This document shows positions 22,260 to 34,909 of a stretch of DNA of 64,000 nt, in pieces; the first letter of the stretch is position 1; each line of letters begins with the position of its first letter. The notes under the pieces are model-generated. The model had not been told where the DNA came from, searched no databases, and saw only the letters and a program-made list of their open reading frames with translations. The stretch is from Ursus arctos. Lineage: Eukaryota; Chordata; Mammalia; Carnivora; Ursidae. The position numbers and the translations under genes were made by a program. The stretch lies in assembly GCF_023065955.2 (NCBI RefSeq), contig NW_026622997.1:35637278-35701277 (forward strand), in the 5' to 3' direction.

Positions 22260-22854
22260 AAGAAACCACAGTGCCCAGCCATGTTCTAAGCCCTCCCATC
22301 CTCCCTGGGCTTCTGACAGCAGGAGTGAAAAGAGAGGAGCAGAGCACTGGGACCCGTTTGACAAAACCCGGCTTCCCACGGGAAAGTCTTTCTCCACGTG
22401 CAGACATGCTCCCAGGTGCCTGTGGCAAGGGGAAGGAAATGCCATACACTGACCTGGAAGAGACCACAGGGCCCAGGCACAGTCTGAACCCTTCCCTCAA
22501 CCCGACGGTTTTGCTAGCAGGAGTTCAACCCCAAGGAACACAGCCCGGAGACCCCTGGGGCAAAAACGGCTTCCGACGAACAATAGGTGCTTGCTGTGGA
22601 ACACCTATCCCAAGTGGGGGTAGCCAGCTCAACAAAATGCCACACACCCAGGTGTAAGTAACAACATTGCCCAGGCATGGTCTAAGCCCCTCACCTCGTC
22701 CCTGTGCTTTGGGGAGCCGGAGGGACAGCCGAGGCACACGGCCCTGAGACCCCTTTGCAAAAAGTCGGCTTCCCACCGACACAGTTTTCCTGAGGTGCAG
22801 ACCCTATCCCAAGTGGTTGTGGCAAGGTAAAGCAAATGCCCTCCACTTCTCTGG
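22260..22854. repeat. Representative 595-bp unit (A+B+C)
   Basis: Subunit A spans 22260-22457 (198 bp), B 22458-22655 (198 bp) and C 22656-22854 (199 bp). They line up from their shared starts to their shared ends, and by eye roughly six to seven bases in ten agree between any two. The largest common block surrounds 'ggcttcc' at about position 111-117 of each subunit. The arrangement A-B-C is constant through the array. Confidence 0.92.
22565..22581 (-). other. CENP-B-box-like motif, core B subunit
   Basis: The minus strand reads GTTCGTCGGAAGCCGTT, 11-12 of 17 against the CENP-B box consensus. The TTCG and central A are intact but CGGG is CCGT. It recurs in nearly every B subunit of the core. 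Some units read TTCGTCAGAAG instead (plus 'cttctgacgaac', e.g. near 50515, 52894 and 57057). Confidence 0.35.
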
Positions 22855-25800
22855 AAGAAACCACAGTGCCCAGCCATGTTCTAAGCCCTCCCATCCTCCC
22901 TGGGCTTCTGGCAGCAGGAGTGAAAAGAGAGGAGCAGAGCACTGGGACCCGTTTGACAAAACCCGGCTTCCCACGGGAAAGTCTTTCTCCACGTGCAGAC
23001 ATGCTCCCAGGTGCCTGGGGCAAGGGGAAGGAAATGCCATACACTGACCTGGAAGAGACCACAGGGCCCAGGCACAGTCTGAACCCTTCCCTCAACCCGG
23101 CGGTTTTGCTAGCAGGAGTTCAACCCCAACGAACACAGCCCGGATAGCCCTGAGGCAAAAACGGCTTCCGACGAACAATAGGCGCTTGCTGTGGAAAACC
23201 AATCCCAAGAGGGGGTAGCCAGCTCAACAAAATGCCACACACCCAGGTGTAATAAACAACATTGCCCAGGCATGGTCTAAGCCCCTCACCTCGTCCCTGT
23301 GCTTTGGGGAGCCGGAGGGACAGCCGAGGCCCACGGCCCTGAGACCCCTTTGCAAAAAGCCGGCTTCCCACGGAGACAGTTTTCCTGAGGTGCAGACCCT
23401 ATCCCAAGTGGTTGTGGCAAGGTAAAGCAAATGCCCTCCACTTCTCTGGAAGAAACCACAGTGCCCAGCCATGTTCTAAGCCCTCCCATCCTCCCTGGGC
23501 TTCTGACAGCAGGAGTGAAAAGAGAGGAGCAGAGCACTGGGACCCGTTTGACAAAACCGGGCTTCCCACGGGAAAGTCTTTCTCCACGTGCAGACATGCT
23601 CCCAGGTGCCTGTGGCAAGGGGAAGGAAATGCCATACACTGACCTGGAAGAGACCACAGGGCCCAGGCACAGTCTGAACCCTTCCCTCAACCCGGCGGTT
23701 TTGCTAGCAGGAGTTCAACCCCAAGGAACACAGCCCGGAGACCCCTGGGGCAAAAACGGCTTCCGACGAACAATAGGTGCTTGCTGTGGAACTCCTATCC
23801 CAAGTGGGGGTAGCCAGCTCAACAAAATGCCACACACCCAGGTGTAAGAAACAACATTGCCCAGGCATGGTCTAAGCCCCTCACCTCGTCCCTGTGCTTT
23901 GGGGAGCCGGAGGGACACCCGAGGCCCACGGCCCTGAGACCCCTTTGCAAAAAGCCGGCTTCCCACGGACACAGTTTTCCTGAGGTGCAGACCCTATCCC
24001 AAGTGGTTGTGGCAAGGTAAAGCAAATGCCCTCCACTTCTCTGGAAGAAACCACAGTGCCCAGCCATGTTCTAAGCCCTCCCATCCTCCCTGGGCTTCTG
24101 GCAGCAGGAGTGAAAAGAGAGGAGCAGAGCACTGGGACCCGTTTGACAAAACCCGGCTTCCCACGGGAAAGTCTTTCTCCACGTGCAGACATGCTCCCAG
24201 GTGCCTGTGGCAAGGGGAAGGAAATGCCATACACTGACCTGGAAGAGACCACAGGGCCCAGGCACAGTCTGAACCCTTCCCTCAACCCGGCGGTTTTGCT
24301 AGCAGGAGTTCAACCCCAACGAACACAGCCCGGAGACCCCTGAGGCAAAAACGGCTTCCGACGAACAATAGGCGCTTGCTGTGGAACACCCATCCCAAGA
24401 GGGGGTAGCCAGCTCAACAAAATGCCACACACCCAGGTGTAAGAAACAACATTGCCCAGGCATGGTCTAAGCCCCTCACCTCGTCCCTGTGCTTTGGGGA
24501 GCCGGAGGGACAGCCGAGGTCCACGACCCTGAGACCCCTTTGCAAAAAGCCGGCTTCCCAAAGGAAACAGTTTTCCTGAGGTGCAGACCCTATCCCAAGT
24601 GGTTGTGGCAAGGTAAAGCAAATGCCCTCCACTTCTCTGCAAGAAACCACAGTGCCCAGCCATGTTCTAAGCCCTCCCATCCTCCCTGGGCTTCTGGCAG
24701 CAAGAGTGAAAAGAGAGGAGGAGAGCACTGGGACCCGTTTGACAAAACCCGGCTTCCCACGGGAAAGTCTTTCTCCACGTGCAGACATGCTCCCAGGTGC
24801 CTGGGGCAAGGGGAAGGAAATGCCATACACTGACCTGGAAGAGACCACAGGGCCCAGGCACAGTCTGAACCCTTCCCTCAACCCGGCGGTTTTGCTAGCA
24901 GGAGTTCAACCCCAACGAACACAGCCCGGAGACCCCTGGGGCAAAAACGGCTTCCGAAGAACAATATGTGCTTGCTTGGAACTCCTATCCCAAGTGCGGG
25001 TAGCCAGCTCAACAAAATGCCACACACCCAGGTGTAAGAAACAACATTGCCCAGGCATGGTCTAAGCCCCTCACCTCGTCCCTGTGCTTTGGGGAGCCGG
25101 AGGGACAGCCGAGGCACACGGCCCTGAGACCCCTTTGCAAAAAGCCGGCTTCCCACGGAGACAGTTTTCCTGAGGTGCAGACCCTATCCCAAGTGGTTGT
25201 GGCAAGGTAAAGCAAATGCCCTCCACTTCTCTGGAAGAAACCACAGTGCCCAGCCATGTTCTAAGCCCTCCCATCCTCCCTGGGCTTCTGACAGCAGGAG
25301 TGAAAAGAGAGGAGCAGAGCACTGGGACCCGTTTGACAAAACCCGGCTTCCCACGGGAAAGTCTTTCTCCACCAGCAGGCATGCTCCCAGGTGCCTGTGG
25401 CAAGGGGAAGGAAATGCCATACACTGACCTGGAAGAGACCACAGGGCCCAGGCACAGTCTGAACCCTTCCCTCAACCCGACGGTTTTGCTAGCAGGAGTT
25501 CAACCCCAAGGAACACAGCCCGGAGACCCCTGGGGCAAAAACGGCTTCCGACGAACAATAGGTGCTTGCTGTGGAACACCTATCCCAAGTGGGGGTAGCC
25601 AGCTCAACAAAATGCCACACACCCAGGTGTAAATAACAACATTGCCCAGGCATGGTCTAAGCCCCTCACCTCGTCCCTGTGCTTTGGGGAGCCGGAGGGA
25701 CAGCCGAGGCACACGGCCCTGAGACCCCTTTGCAAAAAGTCGGCTTCCCACGGACACAGTTTTCCTGAGGTGCAGACCCTATCCCAAGTGGTTGTGGCAA

Positions 25801-28800
25801 GGTAAAGCAAATGCCCTCCACTTCTCTGGAAGAAACCACAGTGCCCAGCCATGTTCTAAGCCCTCCCATCCTCCCTGGGCTTCTGGCAGCAGGAGTGAAA
25901 AGAGAGGAGCAGAGCACTGGGACCCGTTTGACAAAACCCGGCTTCCCACGGGAAAGTCTTTCTCCACGTGCAGACATGCTCCCAGGTGCCTGGGGCAAGG
26001 GGAAGGAAATGCCATACACTGACCTGGAAGAGACCACAGGGCCCAGGCACAGTCTGAACCCTTCCCTCAACCCGGCGGTTTTGCTAGCAGGAGTTCAACC
26101 CCAACGAACACAGCCCGGAGACCCCTGGGGCAAAAACGGCTTCCGAAGATCAATAGGTGCTTGCTGTGGAACACCTATCCCAAGTGGGGGTAGCCAGCTC
26201 AACAAAATGCCACACACCCAGGTGTAAGAAACAACATTCCCCAGGCATGGTCTAAGCGCCTCACCTCGTCCCTGTGCTTTGGGGAGCCGGAGGGACAGCC
26301 GAGGCCCACGGCCCTGAGACCCCTTTGCAAAAAGCCGGCTTAACACGGAGACAGTTTTCCTGAGGTGCAGACCCTATCCCAAGTGGTTGTGGCAAGGTAA
26401 AGCAAATGCCCTCCACTTCTCTGGAAGAAACCACAGTGCCCAGCCATGTTCTAAGCCCTCCCATCCTCCCTGGGCTTCTGACAGCAGGAGTGAAAAGAGA
26501 GGAGCAGAGCACTGGGACCCGTTTGACAAAACCCGGCTTCCCACGGGAAAGTCTTTCTCCACGTGCAGACATGCTCCCAGGTGCCTGTGGCAAGGGGAAG
26601 GAAATGCCATACACTGACCTGGAAGAGACCACAGGGCCCAGGCACAGTCTGAACCCTTCCCTCAACCCGGCGGTTTTGCTAGCAGGAGTTCAACCCCAAC
26701 GAACACAGCCCGGAGACCCCTGGGGCAAAAACGGCTTCCGACGATCAATAGGTGCTTGCTGTGGAACACCTATCTCAAGTGGGGGAAGCCAGCTCAACAA
26801 AATGCCACACACCCAGGTGTAAGAAACAACATTGCCCAGGCATGGTCTAACCCCTCACCTCGTCCCTGTGCTTTGGGGAGCCGGAGGGACACCCGAGGCC
26901 CACGGCCCTGAGACCCCTTTGCAAAAAGCCGGCTTCCCACGGAAACAGTTTTCCTGAGGTGCAGACCCTATCCCAAGTGGTTGTGGCAAGGTAAAGCAAA
27001 TGCCCTCCACTTCTCTGGAAGAAACCACAGTGCCCAGCCATGTTCTAAGCCCTCCCATCCTCCCTGGGCTTCTGGCAGCAGGAGTGAAAAGAGAGGAGCA
27101 GAGCACTGGGACCCGTTTGACAAAAACCGGCTTCCCACGGGAAAGTCTTTCTCCACGTGCAGACATACTCCCAGGTGCCTGGGGCAAGGGGAAGGAAATG
27201 CCATACACTGACCTGGAAGAGACCACAGGGCCCAGGCACAGTCTGAACCCTTCCCTCAACCCGGCGGTTTTGCTAGCAGGAGTTCAACCCCAACGAACAC
27301 AGCCCGGAGACCCCTGGGGCAAAAACGGCTTCCGACGAACAATAGGTGCTTGCTGTGGAACTCCTATCCCAAGTGGGGGTAGCCAGCTCAACAAAATGCC
27401 ACACACCCAGGTGTAAGAAACAACATTGCCCAGGAATGGTCTAAGCCCCTCACGTCGTCCCTGTGCTTTGGGGAGCCGGAGGGACAGCCGAGGCCCACGG
27501 CCCTGAGACCCCTTTGCAAAAAGCCGGCTTCCCACGGAGACAGTTTTCCTGAGGTGCAGACCCTATCCCAAGTGGTTGTGGCAAGGTAAAGCAAATGCCC
27601 TCCACTTCTCTGGAAGAAACCACAGTGCCCAGCCATGTTCTAAGCCCTCCCATCCTCCCTGGGCTTCTGGCAGCAGGAGTGAAAAGAGAGGAGCAGAGCA
27701 CTGGGTCCCGTTTGACAAAACCCGGCTTCCCACGGGAAAGTCTTTCTCCACGTGCAGACATGCTCCCAGGTGCCTGGGGCAAGGGGAAGGAAATGCCATA
27801 CACTGACCTGGAAGAGACCACAGGGCCCAGGCACAGTCTGAACCCTTCCCTCAACCCGGCGGTTTTGCTAGCAGGAGTTCAACCCCAAGGAACACAGCCC
27901 GGAGACCCCTGGGGCAAAAACAGCTTCCGACGAACAATAGGTGCTTGCTGTGGAACACCTATCCCAAGTGGGGGTAGCCAGCTCAACAAAATGCCACACA
28001 CCCAGGTGTAAGAAACAACATTGCCCAGGCATGGTCTAAGCCCCTCACCTCGTCCCTGTGCTTTGGGGAGCCGGAGGGACAGCCGAGGCACACGGCCCTG
28101 AGACCCCTTTGCAAAAAGTCGGCTTCCCACGGACACAGTTTTCCTGAGGTGCACACCCTATCCCAAGTGGTTGTGGCAAGGTAAAGCAAATGCCCTCCAC
28201 TTCTCTGGAAGAAACCACAGTGCCCAGCCATGTTCTAAGCCCTCCCATCCTCCCTGGGCTTCTGGCAGCAGGAGTGAAAAGAGAGGAGCAGAGCACTGGG
28301 ACCCGTTTGACAAAACCCGGCTTCCCACGGGAAAGTCTTTCTCCACGTGCAGACATGCTCCCAGGTGCCTGGGGCAAGGGGAAGGAAATGCCATACACTG
28401 ACCTGGAAGAGACCACAGGGCCCAGGCACAGTCTGAACCCTTCCCTCAACCCGGCGGTTTTGCTAGCAGGAGTTCTACCCCAACGAACACAGCCCGGAGA
28501 CCCCTGGGGCAAAAACGGCTTCCGACGAACAATAGGTGCTTGCTGTGGAACACCTATCCCAAGTGGGGGTAGCCAGCTCAACAAAATGCCACACACCCAG
28601 GTGTAAGAAACAACATTGCCCAGGCATGGTCTAAGCCCCTCACCTCGTCCCTGTGCTTTGGGGAGCTGGAGGGACAGCCGAGGCCCACGGCCCTGAGACC
28701 CCTTTGCAAAAAGCCGGCTTCCCACGGAGACAGTTTTCCTGAGGTGCAGACCCTATCCCAAGTGGTTGTGGCAAGGTAAAGCAAATGCCCTCCACTTCTC

Positions 28801-28967
28801 TGGAAGAAACCACAGTGCCCAGCCATGTTCTAAGCCCTCCCATCCTCCCTGGGCTTCTGACAGCAGGAGTGAAAAGAGAGGAGCAGAGCACTGGGACCCG
28901 TTTGACAAAACCCGGCTTCCCACGGGAAAGTCTTTCTCCACGTGCAGACATGCTCCCAGGTGCCTGT

Positions 28968-31938
28968 GGCAAGGGGAAGGAAATGCCATACACTGACCTG
29001 GAAGAGACCACAGGGCCCAGGCACAGTCTGAACCCTTCCCTCAACCCGGCGGTTTTGCTAGCAGGAGTTCCACCCCAACGAACACAGCCCGGAGACCCCT
29101 GAGCGAAAACGGCTTCCGACGAACAATAGGTGCTTGCTGTGGAAAACCAATCCCAAGAGGGGGTAGCCAGCTCAACAAAATGCCACACACCCAGGTGTAA
29201 GAAACAACATTGCCCAGGCATGGTCTAAGCCCCTCACCTCGTCCCTGTGCTTTGGGGAGCCGGAGGGACAGCCGAGGCCCACGGCCCTGAGACCCCTTTG
29301 CAAAAAGCCGGCTTCCCACGGAGACAGTTTTCCTGAGGTGCAGACCCTATCCCAAGTGGTTGTGGCAAGGTAATGCAAATGCCCTCCACTTCTCTGGAAG
29401 AAACCACAGTGCCCAGCCATGTTCTAAGCCCTCCCATCCTCCCTGGGCTTCTGGCAGCAGGAGTGAAAAGAGAGGAGCAGAGCACTGGGACCCGTTTGAC
29501 AAAACCCGGCTTCCCACGGGAAAGTCTTTCTCCACGAGCAGACATGCTCCCAGGTGCCTGTGGCAAGGGGAAGGAAATGCCATACACTGACCTGGAAGAG
29601 ACCACAGGGCCCAGGCACAGTCTGAACCCTTCCCTCAATCCGGCGGTTTTGCTAGCAGGAGTTCATCCCCAACGAACACAGCCCGGAGACCCCTGGGGCA
29701 AAAACGGCTTCCGACGAACAATAGGTGCTTGCTGTGGAACACCTATCCCAAGTGGGGGTAGCCAGCTCAACAAAATGCCACACACCCAGGTGTAAGTAAC
29801 AACATTGCCCAGGCTTGGTCTAAGCCCCTCACCTCGTCCCTGTGCTTTGGGGAGCCGGAGGGACAGCCGAGGCACACGGCCCTAGACCCCTTTGCAAAAA
29901 GCCGGCTTCCCACGGAGACAGTTTTCCTGAGGTGCACACCCTATCCCAAGTGGTTGTGGCAAGGTAAAGCCAATGCCCTCCACTTCTCTGGAAGAAACCA
30001 CAGTGCCCAGCCATGTTCTAAGCCCTCCCATCCTCCCTGGGCTTCTGGCAGCAGGAATGAAAAGAGAGGAGCAGAGCACTGGGACCCGTTTGAGAAAACC
30101 CGGCTTCCCACGGGAAAGTCTTTCTCCACGTGCAGATATGCTCCCAGGTGCCTGGGGCAAGGGGAAGGAAATGCCATACACTGACCTGGAAGAGACCACA
30201 GGGCCCAGGCACAGTCTGAACCCTTCCCTCAACCCGGCGGTTTTGCTAGCAGGAGTTCAACCCCAACGAACACAGCCCGGAGACCCCTGGGTCAAAAACG
30301 GCTTCCGACGAACAATAGGTGCTTGCTGTGGAACACCTATCCCAAGTGGGGGTAGCCAGCTCAACAAAATGCCACACACCCAGGTGTAAGAAACAACATT
30401 GCCCAGGCATGGTCTAAGCCCCTCACCTCGTCCCTGTGCTTTGGGGAGCCGGAGGGACAGCCGAGGCCCACGGCCCTGAGACCCCTTTGCAAAAAGCCGG
30501 CTTCCCACGGAGATAGTTTTCCTGAGGTGCAGACCCTATCCCAAGTGGTTGTGGCAAGGTAAAGCAAATGCCCTCCACTTCTCTGGAAGAAACCACAGTG
30601 CCCAGCCATGTTCTAAGCCCTCCCATCCTCCCTGGCTTCTGGCAGCAGGAGTGAAAAGAGAGGAGCAGAGCACTGGGACCCGTTTGACAAAACCCGGCTT
30701 CCCACGGGAAAGTCTTTCTCCACGTGCAGACATGCTCCCAGGTGCCTGGGGCAAGGGGAAGGAAATGCCATACACTGACCTGGAAGAGACCACAGGGCCC
30801 AGGCACAGTCTGAACCCTTCCCTCAACCCGGCGGTTTTGCTAGCAGGAGTTCAACCCCAACGAACACAGCCCGGAGACCCCTGGGGCAAAAACGGCTTCC
30901 GACGAACAATAGGTGCTTGCTGTGGAACACCTATCCCAAGTGGGGGTAGCCAGCTCAACAAAATGCCACACACCCAGGTGTAAGTAACAACATTGCCCAG
31001 GCTTGGTCTAAGCCCCTCACCTCGTCCCTCTGCTTTGGGGAGCCGGAGGGACAGCCGAGGCACACGGCCCTAGACCCCTTTGCAAAAAGCCGGCTTCCCA
31101 CGGAGACAGGTTTCCTGAGGTGCACACCCTATCTCAAGTGGTTGTGGCAAGGTAAAGCCAATGCCCTCCACTTCTCTGGAAGAAACCACAGTGCCCAGCC
31201 ATGTTCTAAGCCCTCCCATCCTCCCTGGGCTTCTGGCAGCAGGAATGAAAAGAGAGGAGCAGAGCACTGGGACCCGTTTGAGAAAACCCGGCTTCCCACG
31301 GGAAAGTCTTTCTCCACGTGCAGACATGCTCCCAGGTGCCTGGGGCAAGGGGAAGGAAATGCCATACACTGACCTGGAAGAGACCACAGGGCCCAGGCAC
31401 AGTCTGAACCCTTCCCTAAACCCGGCGGTTTTGCTAGCAGGAGTTCAACCCCAACGAACACAGCCCGGAGACCCCTGAGGCAAAAACGGCTTCCGACGAA
31501 CAATAGGCGCTTGCTGTGGAAAACCAATCCCAAGTGGGGGTAGCCAGCTCAACAAAATGCCACACACCCAGGTGTAAGTAACAACATTGCCCAGGCATGG
31601 TCTAAGCCCCTCACCTCGTCCCTGTGCTTTGGGGAGCCGGAGGGACAGCCGAGGCCCACGGCCCTGAGACCCCTTTGCAAAAAGCCGGCTTCCCACGGAA
31701 ACAGTTTTCCTGAGGTGCACACCCTATCCCAAGTGGTTGTGGCAAGGTAAAGCAAATGCCCTCCACTTCTCTGCAAGAAACCACAGTGCCCAGCCATGTT
31801 CTAAGCCCTCCCATCCTCCCTGGGCTTCTGGCAGCAGGAGTGAAAAGAGAGGAGCAGAGCACTGGGACCCGTTTGACAAAACCCGGCTTCCCACGGGAAA
31901 GTCTTTCTCCACGTGCAGACATGCTCCCAGGTGCCTGG
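28968..31938. repeat. 2971-bp five-unit block, copy 1
   Basis: Five 595-bp-class units that are repeated directly at 31939-34909. Diagnostic changes recur at exactly +2971: 'gagcgaaaac' (29101), 'taatgcaaat' (29371), 'ccacgagcag' (29534), 'caatccggcg' (29637), 'gcagatatgc' (30136), a one-base loss in 'cctggcttct' (30631), 'tccctctgct' (31026) and 'cctaaaccc' (31416). No difference was found at any site inspected. Confidence 0.88.
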
Positions 31939-34909
31939 GGCAAGGGGAAGGAAATGCCATACACTGACCTGGAAGAGACCACAGGGCCCAGGCACAGTCT
32001 GAACCCTTCCCTCAACCCGGCGGTTTTGCTAGCAGGAGTTCCACCCCAACGAACACAGCCCGGAGACCCCTGAGCGAAAACGGCTTCCGACGAACAATAG
32101 GTGCTTGCTGTGGAAAACCAATCCCAAGAGGGGGTAGCCAGCTCAACAAAATGCCACACACCCAGGTGTAAGAAACAACATTGCCCAGGCATGGTCTAAG
32201 CCCCTCACCTCGTCCCTGTGCTTTGGGGAGCCGGAGGGACAGCCGAGGCCCACGGCCCTGAGACCCCTTTGCAAAAAGCCGGCTTCCCACGGAGACAGTT
32301 TTCCTGAGGTGCAGACCCTATCCCAAGTGGTTGTGGCAAGGTAATGCAAATGCCCTCCACTTCTCTGGAAGAAACCACAGTGCCCAGCCATGTTCTAAGC
32401 CCTCCCATCCTCCCTGGGCTTCTGGCAGCAGGAGTGAAAAGAGAGGAGCAGAGCACTGGGACCCGTTTGACAAAACCCGGCTTCCCACGGGAAAGTCTTT
32501 CTCCACGAGCAGACATGCTCCCAGGTGCCTGTGGCAAGGGGAAGGAAATGCCATACACTGACCTGGAAGAGACCACAGGGCCCAGGCACAGTCTGAACCC
32601 TTCCCTCAATCCGGCGGTTTTGCTAGCAGGAGTTCATCCCCAACGAACACAGCCCGGAGACCCCTGGGGCAAAAACGGCTTCCGACGAACAATAGGTGCT
32701 TGCTGTGGAACACCTATCCCAAGTGGGGGTAGCCAGCTCAACAAAATGCCACACACCCAGGTGTAAGTAACAACATTGCCCAGGCTTGGTCTAAGCCCCT
32801 CACCTCGTCCCTGTGCTTTGGGGAGCCGGAGGGACAGCCGAGGCACACGGCCCTAGACCCCTTTGCAAAAAGCCGGCTTCCCACGGAGACAGTTTTCCTG
32901 AGGTGCACACCCTATCCCAAGTGGTTGTGGCAAGGTAAAGCCAATGCCCTCCACTTCTCTGGAAGAAACCACAGTGCCCAGCCATGTTCTAAGCCCTCCC
33001 ATCCTCCCTGGGCTTCTGGCAGCAGGAATGAAAAGAGAGGAGCAGAGCACTGGGACCCGTTTGAGAAAACCCGGCTTCCCACGGGAAAGTCTTTCTCCAC
33101 GTGCAGATATGCTCCCAGGTGCCTGGGGCAAGGGGAAGGAAATGCCATACACTGACCTGGAAGAGACCACAGGGCCCAGGCACAGTCTGAACCCTTCCCT
33201 CAACCCGGCGGTTTTGCTAGCAGGAGTTCAACCCCAACGAACACAGCCCGGAGACCCCTGGGTCAAAAACGGCTTCCGACGAACAATAGGTGCTTGCTGT
33301 GGAACACCTATCCCAAGTGGGGGTAGCCAGCTCAACAAAATGCCACACACCCAGGTGTAAGAAACAACATTGCCCAGGCATGGTCTAAGCCCCTCACCTC
33401 GTCCCTGTGCTTTGGGGAGCCGGAGGGACAGCCGAGGCCCACGGCCCTGAGACCCCTTTGCAAAAAGCCGGCTTCCCACGGAGATAGTTTTCCTGAGGTG
33501 CAGACCCTATCCCAAGTGGTTGTGGCAAGGTAAAGCAAATGCCCTCCACTTCTCTGGAAGAAACCACAGTGCCCAGCCATGTTCTAAGCCCTCCCATCCT
33601 CCCTGGCTTCTGGCAGCAGGAGTGAAAAGAGAGGAGCAGAGCACTGGGACCCGTTTGACAAAACCCGGCTTCCCACGGGAAAGTCTTTCTCCACGTGCAG
33701 ACATGCTCCCAGGTGCCTGGGGCAAGGGGAAGGAAATGCCATACACTGACCTGGAAGAGACCACAGGGCCCAGGCACAGTCTGAACCCTTCCCTCAACCC
33801 GGCGGTTTTGCTAGCAGGAGTTCAACCCCAACGAACACAGCCCGGAGACCCCTGGGGCAAAAACGGCTTCCGACGAACAATAGGTGCTTGCTGTGGAACA
33901 CCTATCCCAAGTGGGGGTAGCCAGCTCAACAAAATGCCACACACCCAGGTGTAAGTAACAACATTGCCCAGGCTTGGTCTAAGCCCCTCACCTCGTCCCT
34001 CTGCTTTGGGGAGCCGGAGGGACAGCCGAGGCACACGGCCCTAGACCCCTTTGCAAAAAGCCGGCTTCCCACGGAGACAGGTTTCCTGAGGTGCACACCC
34101 TATCTCAAGTGGTTGTGGCAAGGTAAAGCCAATGCCCTCCACTTCTCTGGAAGAAACCACAGTGCCCAGCCATGTTCTAAGCCCTCCCATCCTCCCTGGG
34201 CTTCTGGCAGCAGGAATGAAAAGAGAGGAGCAGAGCACTGGGACCCGTTTGAGAAAACCCGGCTTCCCACGGGAAAGTCTTTCTCCACGTGCAGACATGC
34301 TCCCAGGTGCCTGGGGCAAGGGGAAGGAAATGCCATACACTGACCTGGAAGAGACCACAGGGCCCAGGCACAGTCTGAACCCTTCCCTAAACCCGGCGGT
34401 TTTGCTAGCAGGAGTTCAACCCCAACGAACACAGCCCGGAGACCCCTGAGGCAAAAACGGCTTCCGACGAACAATAGGCGCTTGCTGTGGAAAACCAATC
34501 CCAAGTGGGGGTAGCCAGCTCAACAAAATGCCACACACCCAGGTGTAAGTAACAACATTGCCCAGGCATGGTCTAAGCCCCTCACCTCGTCCCTGTGCTT
34601 TGGGGAGCCGGAGGGACAGCCGAGGCCCACGGCCCTGAGACCCCTTTGCAAAAAGCCGGCTTCCCACGGAAACAGTTTTCCTGAGGTGCACACCCTATCC
34701 CAAGTGGTTGTGGCAAGGTAAAGCAAATGCCCTCCACTTCTCTGCAAGAAACCACAGTGCCCAGCCATGTTCTAAGCCCTCCCATCCTCCCTGGGCTTCT
34801 GGCAGCAGGAGTGAAAAGAGAGGAGCAGAGCACTGGGACCCGTTTGACAAAACCCGGCTTCCCACGGGAAAGTCTTTCTCCACGTGCAGACATGCTCCCA
34901 GGTGCCTGG
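31939..34909. repeat. 2971-bp five-unit block, copy 2
   Basis: A direct tandem copy of 28968-31938. It ends where the following unit has 'gttcaacccc' in place of 'gttccacccc'. A third, non-adjacent relative lies at about 46,209-49,179 within the large duplicated segment. Confidence 0.88.

Noticed and set aside
22500..22600. A canonical CENP-B box, including the second TTCGTTGG on the minus strand in 'caaccccaacgaac' of B subunits
   Set aside because: TTCGTTGG there is followed by GGTTGAAC, which lacks the required A and CGGG. No 17-mer with all nine essential bases was found by eye.
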